Positions 33,856 to 42,201 of a stretch of 64,000 nucleotides of DNA are shown in pieces. Within the stretch, counting starts at the first letter, position 1. Each line of letters opens with the position of its first letter. The notes below the pieces were generated by a model. It saw nothing but the letters and a program-made list of their open reading frames with translations, was not told the origin of the DNA and ran no database searches. The stretch is from JBFYTX01 sp963739515 (GTDB lineage Bacteria; Chloroflexota; Dehalococcoidia; Dehalococcoidales; RBG-16-60-22): contig CAVUAO010000003.1 of NCBI GenBank assembly GCA_963739515.1, positions 186,001 to 250,000 on the forward strand, given 5' to 3'. The translations under genes were made by a program, and so were the position numbers.

Positions 33856-35314
33856 CTTCTTCATCTTCAATCACTTCATAGTCACGGCGGCCTTTTCTGG
33901 CCTTGACGCTGTCCTCGCTGCCTTCACGGGTGTAAGCGCCCTTCTTTTTCTTCTTGGCGCGGGCCGGCCTGGCCTCGGTCCGGGAGCGCCGGACGCCGAC
34001 GATGTCTTCGGCGAACCTGAGCTGCGTTTTACCTTCCGCGACCGGCGACTCTAAAACGATAGGGGGCGCCAGAATCTCTTCCACTGACGGCGCGGCCCCG
34101 GCGGCGACGGGGACTTGTTCGGGCGCGGCGGGCTCCTCAATAATACCGAGCTCTTCCGGAGTGAGGGCTATTTCAACCGGCACCTCTCCGGCAGCCGGGG
34201 CTTCCGGTACAGCTTCGCCGGCCTCTTCCCTGCCGGCTTTGACTTTTTCCTTAACCGGGGTCACCGGGATTTTTTCCGCTTCGGCGGCGGAGGCGCTTTT
34301 AATATCGATGCGCCAGCCGGTGAGCTTGGCGGCCAGCCGGGCGTTCTGCCCTTCTTTCCCGATAGCCAAAGATAATTGCTTGTCCGGGACAATAACGGTA
34401 GCAACCTGGTCGGCTTTATTCAGCTCAACGCTGAGGATGTGCGCCGGGCTGAGGGCGCTGGCGATAAAAGTGGCCGAGTCCGGGCTCCACATAACAACGT
34501 CGATTTTTTCACCGTTGGTCTCGGAGACGATATTCTGAATCCTGATGCCACGCAGGCCGACACAGCACCCGACGGGGTCGATGCCTTCCTGCTTGGCGGC
34601 CACGGCAATCTTGCTCCGGAACCCGGCCTCGCGGGCGATGGACTTTATCTCCACGGTGCCGTTATAGACCTCCGGCACCTCGAGCTCGAAGAGGCGGCGC
34701 AACAGCTCCGGATGAGAACGCGAGACGATGACCCGGGGGCCTTTGCTGGTCCGGGCGACCTGTAAAAGGACGACCTTAAGACGTTGACCGACGCGGTAGC
34801 GCTCGGTGCGCACCTGCTCCGCCGGGGGCAGGACGGCTTCCGTCCGGCCCATATCGATATAGACCTGGCCGGCCTCAAAGCGCTGGACGACCCCGCTGAC
34901 GACCTCGCCCTCTTTATCCGCGTATTCCTCAAAGATGGCGCTGTGCTCCGCTTCATGGAGGCGCTGAAGTATGACCTGCTTGGCAGTCTGCGCGGCGATA
35001 CGGCCGGCGTTCTCCGGGGTGGCTTCGACCATCACCACGCCACCGACTTTGGCATCTTTACTAAGGGTTTTGGCTTCTTTCAGCGTGATTTCCATGCGCG
35101 GTTCGGCGACCTTCGGGACGATGTTTTTCTCCACCCACAGTTCCACCTTGCCGCTGTTCGGGTTAATCTTGACCTGTATGTTCTGGTTGGGATTAAAGTT
35201 GTCTTTTTTATAGGCCGATACCAAAGCCGCTTCCACGGCGGTAAGCACAGTCTCTTTCGGCAGGTTCTTTTCCGCCGAAAGCTGCGTTATAGCGAGCAGG
35301 AAATCGCTCTTCAT
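33845..35314 (-). CDS. nusA: Transcription termination/antitermination factor NusA
   Basis: A 489-residue protein with an N-terminal RNA polymerase-binding domain (MKSDFLLAITQLSAEKNLP), an S1 domain (GEVVSGVVQRFEAGQVYIDMG), KH1 and KH2 (GCCVGLRGIRIQNI, LAIGKEGQNARLA), then an acidic Ala/Pro-rich tail of about 140 residues with basic patches. The tail replaces the acidic repeats of enteric NusA. Start taken at 35314, where family similarity begins. The usual upstream rimP is absent; the gene instead has its own promoter and a terminator-like leader hairpin. Confidence 0.95.
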   Translation of the reverse strand: MKSDFLLAITQLSAEKNLPKETVLTAVEAALVSAYKKDNFNPNQNIQVKINPNSGKVELWVEKNIVPKVAEPRMEITLKEAKTLSKDAKVGGVVMVEATPENAGRIAAQTAKQVILQRLHEAEHSAIFEEYADKEGEVVSGVVQRFEAGQVYIDMGRTEAVLPPAEQVRTERYRVGQRLKVVLLQVARTSKGPRVIVSRSHPELLRRLFELEVPEVYNGTVEIKSIAREAGFRSKIAVAAKQEGIDPVGCCVGLRGIRIQNIVSETNGEKIDVVMWSPDSATFIASALSPAHILSVELNKADQVATVIVPDKQLSLAIGKEGQNARLAAKLTGWRIDIKSASAAEAEKIPVTPVKEKVKAGREEAGEAVPEAPAAGEVPVEIALTPEELGIIEEPAAPEQVPVAAGAAPSVEEILAPPIVLESPVAEGKTQLRFAEDIVGVRRSRTEARPARAKKKKKGAYTREGSEDSVKARKGRRDYEVIEDEEDVS

Positions 35315-35351
35315 TTCGGATGCCAACCTCCGATATACATATTCAAAAATT

Positions 35352-35376
35352 AAAAAAGTGGGAATCAAACCCACTT
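35352..35376 (-). terminator. Terminator-like hairpin in the nusA leader
   Basis: On the minus strand, AAGTGGG-TTTGATT-CCCACTT followed by four T. It lies between the predicted promoter and the nusA start, so it would act as an attenuator rather than an end-of-operon terminator. Confidence 0.6.
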
Positions 35377-35408
35377 CAAAGCACAGCTATTCAACTCCAG
35401 GCAAATTG

Positions 35409-35437
35409 ATTATAACACTTTATAATAAGGTATGCAA
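35409..35437 (-). promoter_or_regulatory. nusA operon promoter
   Basis: On the minus strand, TTGCAT (35437-35432), a 17-base spacer and perfect TATAAT (35414-35409), about 95 bases upstream of the nusA ATG with the hairpin in between. Confidence 0.5.
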
Positions 35438-35481
35438 GGAAAATAATTGGGGCAGAATTTACGTTTGACACGAATTTTAAC

Positions 35482-35718
35482 CTCACCCCCTAACCCCTCT
35501 TCAGCCCGAGACGTTGGTAAAAAACCGCAGATATCCATGGCTGGAGAGGGGAAGTAATGAGAGAAGGGGCGCTGCCCCCTCTCGGCGGGCTACTCCCTTT
35601 AGATAACGGGGCGTTAAGAGGGGTGTAGACCCCTCTTCTTTTTCTTCCCCCTCTCAAACACCTAAAGAATCCGGCACTCCGAAAAACCTGTTTGAGAGGG
35701 GGAACCAAAGGGGGTGAG
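35482..35718. repeat. Double-hairpin intergenic repeat, copy D, with terminal inverted repeats
   Basis: The longest copy, about 237 bp, bounded by CTCACCCCCT (35482-35491) and AGGGGGTGAG (35709-35718). Inside are AAGAGGGGT (35616-35624) with ACCCCTCTT (35629-35637) and, near the right end, CCCCCTCTCAAACA paired with TGTTTGAGAGGGGG, the same arms as copy A. No open frame of note. It fills the gap between the divergent nusA and hypA promoters. Confidence 0.8.
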
Positions 35719-35748
35719 TTAAGAAATAGCATAAGACATCCCCTCAAT

Positions 35749-35777
35749 TTGCCCGCACCACAGCGCTCATCTATAAT
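35749..35777 (+). promoter_or_regulatory. hyp operon promoter
   Basis: TTGCCC (35749-35754), a 17-base spacer and perfect TATAAT (35772-35777). The hypA ATG begins only 10 bases after the -10, so the transcript is probably leaderless or nearly so. Confidence 0.6.
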
Positions 35778-35787
35778 TAAATTAAGC

Positions 35788-36129
35788 ATGCATGAATTCA
35801 GCATCACCGAAAGCATCATGGCGCTGGCGCTGGAAAAAGCCGGCGAAGCCAAAGCCGGCCGGATTACCCGCATCAACCTGGTGGTGGGGGAACTATCCGG
35901 GGTGGTAAGTGAATGCGTCCAGTTCTACTTCGACGCTATCAGTAAAAATACCATGGCCGGGGGCGCCGAGCTAGCTTTCGAGACGAGACCGACCCAGTTG
36001 CGATGTCGCAAATGCCAGGCTGTTTTTCAGCCTAAAGACAGCCAGTGGTCCTGCCCCGACTGCCATGAGGTCAGTATCGAAATAGTGTCCGGTCGGGAGT
36101 GCTATATGGAAAGCATCGAGGTGGAGTAA
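35788..36129 (+). CDS. hypA: Hydrogenase nickel-insertion protein HypA
   Basis: A 113-residue nickel chaperone starting with the invariant Met-His (MHEFSITES). A zinc site is made by two CxxC pairs (RCRKC and WSCPDC). It delivers nickel to NiFe hydrogenase with HypB. No ribosome site precedes the ATG. Its TAA overlaps the hypB ATG by one base. Confidence 0.95.
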   Translation: MHEFSITESIMALALEKAGEAKAGRITRINLVVGELSGVVSECVQFYFDAISKNTMAGGAELAFETRPTQLRCRKCQAVFQPKDSQWSCPDCHEVSIEIVSGRECYMESIEVE

Positions 36130-36797
36130 TGAGCGTAAAGGTAATTACCGTAGGCGAGGACATCCTCGGGGCGAACGAGGAAAAGGCGCGTGCTAATAAA
36201 AGCCGGCTGGACAAATACAGCATCCTGACGATAAACATCATGTCCTCGCCGGGGGCGGGCAAGACCAGCCTGATTTTGAGCACGATAAAACAGCTCCGTA
36301 AAAAAATAAGGATAGCCGTCATCGAAGGGGACGTGGCTTCCAGCGTCGACGCCGAGAAAGTCAACGCGCTAGGTATTCCCGTCGTCCAGATAAATACCGC
36401 CGGCGGGTGCCACCTCGAAGCCGGCATGGTCGCCAAAGCCCTCGACGACCTGCCCCTGAAAGACACCGATTTGCTGTTCATCGAAAACGTGGGCAACCTG
36501 ATATGTCCCAATGCCTTCGCGCTGGGGGAAGACCAGCGGGTCATGATTGCCAGCTTGCCCGAAGGCGACGACAAGCCCTATAAATACCCCGCCATGTTCG
36601 CCGATACCGATGTTATTTTATTGAACAAAATCGACCTCCAGCCGTACCTCGACTTTAATGCGGACGCCTTTAAGAAAGCGGTGACCGGGTTAAACCCGGA
36701 CGTCATCATCTTTCCGGTGTCCTGTAAGACCGGGGCGGGGATGGCCGCCTGGTTCGTGTGGGTGGAATCCGCTGTAAAAATCAAAAAGACAAAGTAA
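36129..36797 (+). CDS. hypB: Hydrogenase nickel-incorporation GTPase HypB
   Basis: A 222-residue SIMIBI GTPase. The P-loop is SSPGAGKTSL; EGDVASSVDAEKV, INTAGGCHLEAGM and LNKIDL follow. Neither the N-terminal His-rich nickel store nor the CxxCGC motif of some HypBs is present. It works with HypA to load nickel. Overlaps hypA by one base; hypF follows after 4 bases. Confidence 0.95.
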   Translation: MSVKVITVGEDILGANEEKARANKSRLDKYSILTINIMSSPGAGKTSLILSTIKQLRKKIRIAVIEGDVASSVDAEKVNALGIPVVQINTAGGCHLEAGMVAKALDDLPLKDTDLLFIENVGNLICPNAFALGEDQRVMIASLPEGDDKPYKYPAMFADTDVILLNKIDLQPYLDFNADAFKKAVTGLNPDVIIFPVSCKTGAGMAAWFVWVESAVKIKKTK

Positions 36798-36801
36798 GTT
36801 C

Positions 36802-39096
36802 ATGGCAAAAACAACAGCTCTCAGCCTGGTCCGTATCAGCGTCCGTGGGGTGGTGCAAGGCGTCGGCTTCCGACCTTTCGTTTACCGGCTAGCCACGAAG
36901 CACAATCTCCGGGGCTGGGTGCGCAACACCTCCGCAGACGTAAAAATCGAAGTGGAGGGAAAAGGCGGGGACATTGAGCGTTTTTTCACGGAACTGCGCG
37001 AACAGGCGCCGCCGCTGGCCCATCTGGAAGATGTAACGGCAACTGCGGGCTCTCCGATAGGTTATGAGAAATTCGAAATACGAGAGAGCGTCGCCGAGGC
37101 AGGCAAATACCAGCTAGTATCGCCGGACATCGCCACCTGCCCCTACTGCTTGAAGGAAATTTTCGACCCCGGAGACCGGCGCTACCGTTATCCCTTCACC
37201 AACTGCACCAACTGCGGGCCGAGGTTCACCATTATCGCCGATATCCCCTACGACCGCCCCAACACGACGATGAAGGCGTTCCGGATGTGCCCGGAATGCC
37301 AGCGGGAATACGACGACCCGCTCAACAGGCGCTTTCATGCCCAGCCCAACGCCTGCCCGGTCTGCGGTCCGCAACTCGAGCTGGTGGACGCCAGAGGCGA
37401 TAAAGTCGTCGGCGACGATATCATCGCCAGGACCGGCGAACTGCTCAGAGAAGGCAAAATAGTGGCGGTAAAAGGGTTAGGCGGTTTTCTCCTGGCCTGC
37501 GACGCCACCAGCGAAAAAACGGTCAACCGGTTACGCCGGCGGAAGAATCGACCCGCCAAGCCGCTGGCCGTGATGGTCGCTACTCTGGAAGAAGTTGGCA
37601 AGCACGGCGAAATAAACGACGCCGAAGCCAAACTGCTGACGTCGCCGGGGAGTCCGATCGTCCTGATGAAATGGAAAGTAGAATCGACGATAGCCAGAGC
37701 CGCGGCGCCCGGGCTGAAATACCTCGGCGTAATGCTGCCCTATACCCCCCTGCACCACCTCCTGCTGCGGGAAACGGGCCGGCCGCTGGTCATGACGAGC
37801 GGCAATCTGAGCGAGGAACCCATCTGCCGGGACAACGACGAGGCCTTACACACTCTGAACGGCATCGCCGATTATTTCCTCAAGCACAACCGGGACATCT
37901 ACGCCCGCTACGACGATAGCGTGATGATCGTGGAAGGTGAACAGCCGCAGTTCGTGCGGCGGGCGCGAGGCTATGCCCCCTACCCCATTCACCTGTCTTA
38001 CCAAAGCCGTCAGATACTTGGGTGCGGGGCGGAGGAAAAGAACACCTTCTGCCTCACGCGCGACAACTTCGCTTTCGTCAGCCAGCACATCGGCGACATG
38101 GAAAATCTGGAGACGCTGGAACATTTTCAAAATACCATCGAACTCTATAAAAATATGTTCCGGATAAAGCCGGAAATCATCGCCCACGACATGCACCCGG
38201 AATATTTACCGACTAAATACGCCAAAGAGCTGGCCGAAAAAGAAAAGATAAAACTCGTCCCAGTACAGCACCACCACGCGCACATCGCCAGCTGCCTGGC
38301 AGATAACGGTATCGAGGAGCCAATTATCGGCGTCTCCTTTGACGGCACGGGTTACGGCACAGACGGGAAAATATGGGGCGGGGAATTTCTCGTGGCCGAT
38401 TACCGGAAATTTCTACGGTTAGCCCATCTGGAATATCTCCCCCTGCCCGGCGGCGCCCTGGCGATAAAAAAGCCCTACCGGACGGCGATAGGATATTTAG
38501 TGGCACTGGGGCTTGAAGACCGTGAACTGCCTCCTTTCAAACAAATCGAGAAAGCAGAACTGGAGATTATCAAAAAACAGGTAGCAAAGGGGATTAACGC
38601 GCCACTGACATCCAGCATGGGAAGGCTTTTCGACGCTATCGCGGCGTTAATCGGGGTGAGGGGCGTCATCCAATACGAAGCACAGGCGGCGATAGACCTG
38701 GAGATACTGGCTGGCGACGCCCCTGATGAAGGAGGCTTTTACCCGTTTCTTTTTGAAGAACAAGACGGAGTTAACATGATAAAAATCCATGATTTACTGA
38801 TGGCCGTGATTATGGATATAAATCACCATACGCGCCGGGCGATTATCGCCGCCCGGTTCCATAACACGATAGCCCGTATGATTTTTGAGTTATGTCAAGC
38901 CATTTCCGCTAAAACAGGCATAAGGTCGGTGGCGTTGAGCGGCGGGGTCTTTCAGAATCGACTACTAACGAGGAAGGCGAAAACATTGCTTGAGTCAGCC
39001 GGACTCACGGTATATACTCATCGGCAGGTACCCTGCAACGACGGCGGCATCTCCCTGGGCCAAGCGGTCATCGCCAATTTCAGCGAGGAGTTATAA
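36802..39096 (+). CDS. hypF: Carbamoyltransferase HypF
   Basis: A 764-residue protein making the thiocarbamoyl group that becomes the cyanide ligands of NiFe hydrogenase. Order: acylphosphatase domain (VRGVVQGVGFRPFVYRLA, about 10-95), two C4 zinc fingers (CPYCLKEI ... CTNCGP; CPECQ ... CPVCGP), a YrdC-like domain (AVKGLGGFLLACDA), and a Kae1-like C-terminal domain (HHHAHIASCLAD, SLGQAV). Full length and canonical. Confidence 0.96.
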   Translation: MAKTTALSLVRISVRGVVQGVGFRPFVYRLATKHNLRGWVRNTSADVKIEVEGKGGDIERFFTELREQAPPLAHLEDVTATAGSPIGYEKFEIRESVAEAGKYQLVSPDIATCPYCLKEIFDPGDRRYRYPFTNCTNCGPRFTIIADIPYDRPNTTMKAFRMCPECQREYDDPLNRRFHAQPNACPVCGPQLELVDARGDKVVGDDIIARTGELLREGKIVAVKGLGGFLLACDATSEKTVNRLRRRKNRPAKPLAVMVATLEEVGKHGEINDAEAKLLTSPGSPIVLMKWKVESTIARAAAPGLKYLGVMLPYTPLHHLLLRETGRPLVMTSGNLSEEPICRDNDEALHTLNGIADYFLKHNRDIYARYDDSVMIVEGEQPQFVRRARGYAPYPIHLSYQSRQILGCGAEEKNTFCLTRDNFAFVSQHIGDMENLETLEHFQNTIELYKNMFRIKPEIIAHDMHPEYLPTKYAKELAEKEKIKLVPVQHHHAHIASCLADNGIEEPIIGVSFDGTGYGTDGKIWGGEFLVADYRKFLRLAHLEYLPLPGGALAIKKPYRTAIGYLVALGLEDRELPPFKQIEKAELEIIKKQVAKGINAPLTSSMGRLFDAIAALIGVRGVIQYEAQAAIDLEILAGDAPDEGGFYPFLFEEQDGVNMIKIHDLLMAVIMDINHHTRRAIIAARFHNTIARMIFELCQAISAKTGIRSVALSGGVFQNRLLTRKAKTLLESAGLTVYTHRQVPCNDGGISLGQAVIANFSEEL

Positions 39097-39098
39097 TC

Positions 39099-39689
39099 AT
39101 GAGTAAAAGACAGTTCGGACCACAGCCGTGGATTTTCCCCAACCCTACCGTGCTTATCGGGACATTGTACGAGGGAAAGCCGAACTTCGCGCCCTTCGCC
39201 TGGTGCGGCATTGCCGGGGGCGAACCGCCGGCGGTATCGGTCGGCGTGCGGCACCAGCGACACACCCTGAAAGGCATCCTGGAGAACCGGACGTTTTCAG
39301 TAAACGTCCCGTCCATCGACCTGCTCGAAGCGACCGACTACTGCGGCATGGTCTCGGGAGCCCAGGCGGACAAAGCCAAAGACTGCGGCTTCGAGATATT
39401 TTACGGAGAGTTGAAAAGCGTCCCGCTTATCGAGCAATGCCCCATCAACCTGGAATGCAAAGTCATGCACCTGCTGAACATCGGCGCCCACATGCTCGTC
39501 ATCGGCGAGGTAATCCAGACGCATATCAACGAAGATTGCCTTACCGACGGCCAACCGGATATCATGAAAATAAAGCCTTTCGTGTACAGTCGGGGGCCGG
39601 CGGCGCGCTATAACACCGTAGGGAAAGTCCTCGGGAAGGCCTACGACGTCGGCAAGAAACTGAAAAAATGGCCACAGGAGACAATTTGA
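39099..39689 (+). CDS. Flavoredoxin-like flavin reductase family protein, paralog 1
   Basis: A 196-residue FMN-binding split-barrel protein. Stretches shared with its two neighbours are PNPTVLIGT, LKGILENRTFSVNVPS, DYCGMVSG and EQCPINLECKV. Anaerobe flavoredoxins of this family shuttle electrons. It starts 2 bases after the hypF stop, with AGGAG inside the end of hypF, so it belongs to the hyp operon. Not a usual hyp gene; its role in maturation or electron supply is unknown. Confidence 0.85.
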   Translation: MSKRQFGPQPWIFPNPTVLIGTLYEGKPNFAPFAWCGIAGGEPPAVSVGVRHQRHTLKGILENRTFSVNVPSIDLLEATDYCGMVSGAQADKAKDCGFEIFYGELKSVPLIEQCPINLECKVMHLLNIGAHMLVIGEVIQTHINEDCLTDGQPDIMKIKPFVYSRGPAARYNTVGKVLGKAYDVGKKLKKWPQETI

Positions 39690-40278
39690 TGAGTAAAAAG
39701 AAACTCGGCCCACAGCCAATGATATGGCCCCACCCGACTGTCCTGGTGGGGGCTAACGTCGACGGGAAGCCGGACTTTGCGGCTGTGGCCTGGGCCGGAG
39801 TGGCGGCGGGCAATCCGGCGTCCGATAGCCATCGGCCTGCAGCCCCACCGCTACAGTCTCAAGGGCATTTACCAGAACCGGAATTTCTCGGTCAACGTGC
39901 CGTCGGTAGACCTGGTTAAAGAGGCCGACTACTGCGGGATGGTCTCCGGCAAAGACACCGACAAGGTCAAGGACTGCAAGTTTAAGGTGTTTTACGGAGA
40001 CTTAAAGACCGCCCCGATGATCGAGGAATGCCCCATCAACCTGGAGTGCGAGGTCGCGCACATTCTCAACCTGGGCAGCCATATGCTGGTCGTGGGCAAG
40101 GTGGCGGAGACCTATTTCTCCGAAGACTGCCTGACCGATGACCGACCCGATATCAAGAAAGCCAAGCCGTTCGCCTTCGGGCCCGGCGGATATTACGCCA
40201 TAGGCGAAGTTTATTGCCGAGGCGTTTAAGGTCGGATGGGAAATCAAGCCCCCAAAAAAGACGGGGGGAAGACGATGA
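39689..40278 (+). pseudogene. Flavoredoxin-like paralog 2, interrupted by two +1 indels
   Basis: ATG 39689 overlaps the paralog 1 stop. The frame reads SKKKLGPQPMIWPHPTVLVG and on to AAGNPAS, then shifts near 39824; the next frame continues IAIGLQPHRYSLKGIYQNRN through DYCGMVSG and EECPINLECEV to YYAIGE. A second extra base near 40212 interrupts EV/IAEAFKVGWEIK. Restoring both gives about 195 residues ending at TGA 40276-40278, which overlaps the ATG of paralog 3 exactly as in a coupled operon. That coupling argues the indels are recent or are sequence errors. Confidence 0.85.
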
Positions 40279-40880
40279 AGAAAACTAAGTTAGGCCCCAT
40301 GCCCATCCTCTTTCCCCATCCCACGGTCATAGTCGGCACAGACGTAGTCGGCCAGCCGGATTTCGTCACCGTAGCCTGGGCCACTATCGCCTGCGCCACC
40401 CCGCCCTGGATAGCCATCGCTCTTAACCGCGTCCGCCATTCCTTTAAGGGCATCCGGGAAAACATGGCTTTTTCCGTCAATATCCCCAACACTTCCATGG
40501 TAAAAGAGACCGACTACTGCGGTATCGCCACCGGCGCGACGCAGGATAAAGCTAAAGACTGTAAATTCAAGGTGTTTTACGGAGAACTAGCCCACGCCCC
40601 ATTTATCGAGCAGTGCCCCATCAACATCGGCTGTACCGCCGAGCACATTTTAAAGCTGGGCAGCCACTACCTAATTACCGGCCCGATTAAGGAGATTTAC
40701 GTCTCCAACGATTGCCTTACCGACGGCAAACTGGATGCGAGCAAAATCGACCCTATCGTTTACATGACGTACCCCGGCGGCACCTATAACAAGCTCGGTG
40801 ACGTTATCGGCAAGGCTTTCAGTATCGGTAAAGAAATTCGGGACGTTAAAGACGACTGGGAAAGACAACTAGCAAAATAA
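40275..40880 (+). CDS. Flavoredoxin-like flavin reductase family protein, paralog 3
   Basis: A 201-residue intact paralog with FPHPTVIVGTDV, ENMAFSVNIPNTSMV, DYCGIATG and EQCPINIGCT. ATG 40275 is chosen because it overlaps the restored stop of paralog 2 (ATGA) and aligns with the paralog starts; an ATG at 40236 would add unrelated residues. It is followed 12 bases later by hypC. Confidence 0.85.
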   Translation: MKKTKLGPMPILFPHPTVIVGTDVVGQPDFVTVAWATIACATPPWIAIALNRVRHSFKGIRENMAFSVNIPNTSMVKETDYCGIATGATQDKAKDCKFKVFYGELAHAPFIEQCPINIGCTAEHILKLGSHYLITGPIKEIYVSNDCLTDGKLDASKIDPIVYMTYPGGTYNKLGDVIGKAFSIGKEIRDVKDDWERQLAK

Positions 40881-40892
40881 GAGGTAATTATT

Positions 40893-41120
40893 ATGTGTTT
40901 AGCCATACCGGCACTCATTAAATCGATAGACGGACAGCAAGCGGTGGCGGACATCGAGGGGGTGACGCGGGACATCAGCCTGCAGCTGACGCCAGAAGCC
41001 AAAGTGGGCGACTACGTCCTGCTGCACACCGGCTACGCCATCGGCATCATCGACGCGGAAGAGGCCGAGGAGACGCTAAAGCTTTTAAGGGAAATGGCGG
41101 AGGCGGATGAAATACGTTAA
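40893..41120 (+). CDS. hypC: Hydrogenase maturation chaperone HypC
   Basis: A 75-residue protein starting MCLAIPALI; the Cys after Met is essential in HypC for holding the Fe(CN)2CO unit with HypD. The middle GDYVLLHTGYAIGIID is canonical. GAGGT precedes the ATG. It overlaps hypD by 14 bases. Confidence 0.95.
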   Translation: MCLAIPALIKSIDGQQAVADIEGVTRDISLQLTPEAKVGDYVLLHTGYAIGIIDAEEAEETLKLLREMAEADEIR

Positions 41121-42201
41121 CGAATACCGGGACCCGGCGCTGGGGAAAAAGCTGCTCGAGAGAATCAGGCGGAACTCCCATAAACCGATAAAGCTGATGG
41201 AGTTCTGCGGGGGACATACCGTGGCTATCTTCAAGCACGGACTCCGCCAGCTATTGCCCTCAAATATAGAAATGCTCTCCGGTCCGGGCTGTCCCGTCTG
41301 CGTCACCGCCAGCGCTGACCTCGATAAAGCCATCGGTCTGGGGCATTTGCCTGACGTCATTATTACCAGCTTCGGGGACATGGTCCGGGTGCCGGGGAGT
41401 CGCAGCAGCCTGCAAAAAGCCAAGGCGGAAGGGGCGGACGTGCGTGTCGTTTATTCGGCGCAGGACGCCTTAAACATCGCTAAAGAAAATCCGGAAAAAT
41501 CGGTCGTCTTTATCGGTATCGGGTTCGAGACGACGGCGCCGACCATCGCCGCCTCGATTTTACAGGCGGAGCAGGAAAGGATAAAAAACTACTATGTGCT
41601 ATCGCTGCACAAGGTATGCCCGCCGATCATGAAAGCCATCCTCGACCTGGGGGAAGTAAAGCTCGATGGCATCATCTGCCCGGGGCATGTCAGCGCCGTT
41701 ATAGGGTCGCGTCCCTACCAGTTCCTCGCCGACGACTACCATATCGCCTGCGCTGTCTCCGGCTTCGAGCCGGTGGACATCCTGATGGCCGTGGACAGCC
41801 TGGTGGAGCAGATTGAAAGCGGTCAACCTAAAGTAGACATCACTTACCGGCGGGGCGTCAAGGCGGAGGGCAACCCAGCGGCGCTAAACCTGATGGAAAA
41901 AGTGTTCGAAATCGGCGATGGGGACTGGCGGGGTATCGGCAAGGTGCCTAAAAGCGGGCTAAAAATTAATAAACAATATGAAAGATACGACGCCGCGAAA
42001 CGGTTTGATATTAAAACCAGCCCGGCTAAAGAGCCGAAGGGCTGTATCTGCGGGGCGGTGCTGCGGGGAGTGAGTACTCCTTTAGAGTGCCAGCTTTTCC
42101 GCCGGACCTGCACGCCGGAGAGTCCGGTGGGGCCGTGCATGGTATCCAGTGAAGGCAGCTGCGCCACTTATTACCAGTACGGGGATAAAGATGGAAGATA
42201 A
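41107..42201 (+). CDS. hypD: Hydrogenase maturation protein HypD
   Basis: A 364-residue iron-sulfur protein on which the Fe(CN)2CO ligand set is assembled. Family motifs MEFCGGHTVAIFKHG, SGPGCPVCVT, GIGFETTAPT and the C-terminal Cys-rich CICGAVLRG ... CQLFRRTC are present. It overlaps hypC and hypE. Confidence 0.96.
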   Translation: MKYVNEYRDPALGKKLLERIRRNSHKPIKLMEFCGGHTVAIFKHGLRQLLPSNIEMLSGPGCPVCVTASADLDKAIGLGHLPDVIITSFGDMVRVPGSRSSLQKAKAEGADVRVVYSAQDALNIAKENPEKSVVFIGIGFETTAPTIAASILQAEQERIKNYYVLSLHKVCPPIMKAILDLGEVKLDGIICPGHVSAVIGSRPYQFLADDYHIACAVSGFEPVDILMAVDSLVEQIESGQPKVDITYRRGVKAEGNPAALNLMEKVFEIGDGDWRGIGKVPKSGLKINKQYERYDAAKRFDIKTSPAKEPKGCICGAVLRGVSTPLECQLFRRTCTPESPVGPCMVSSEGSCATYYQYGDKDGR

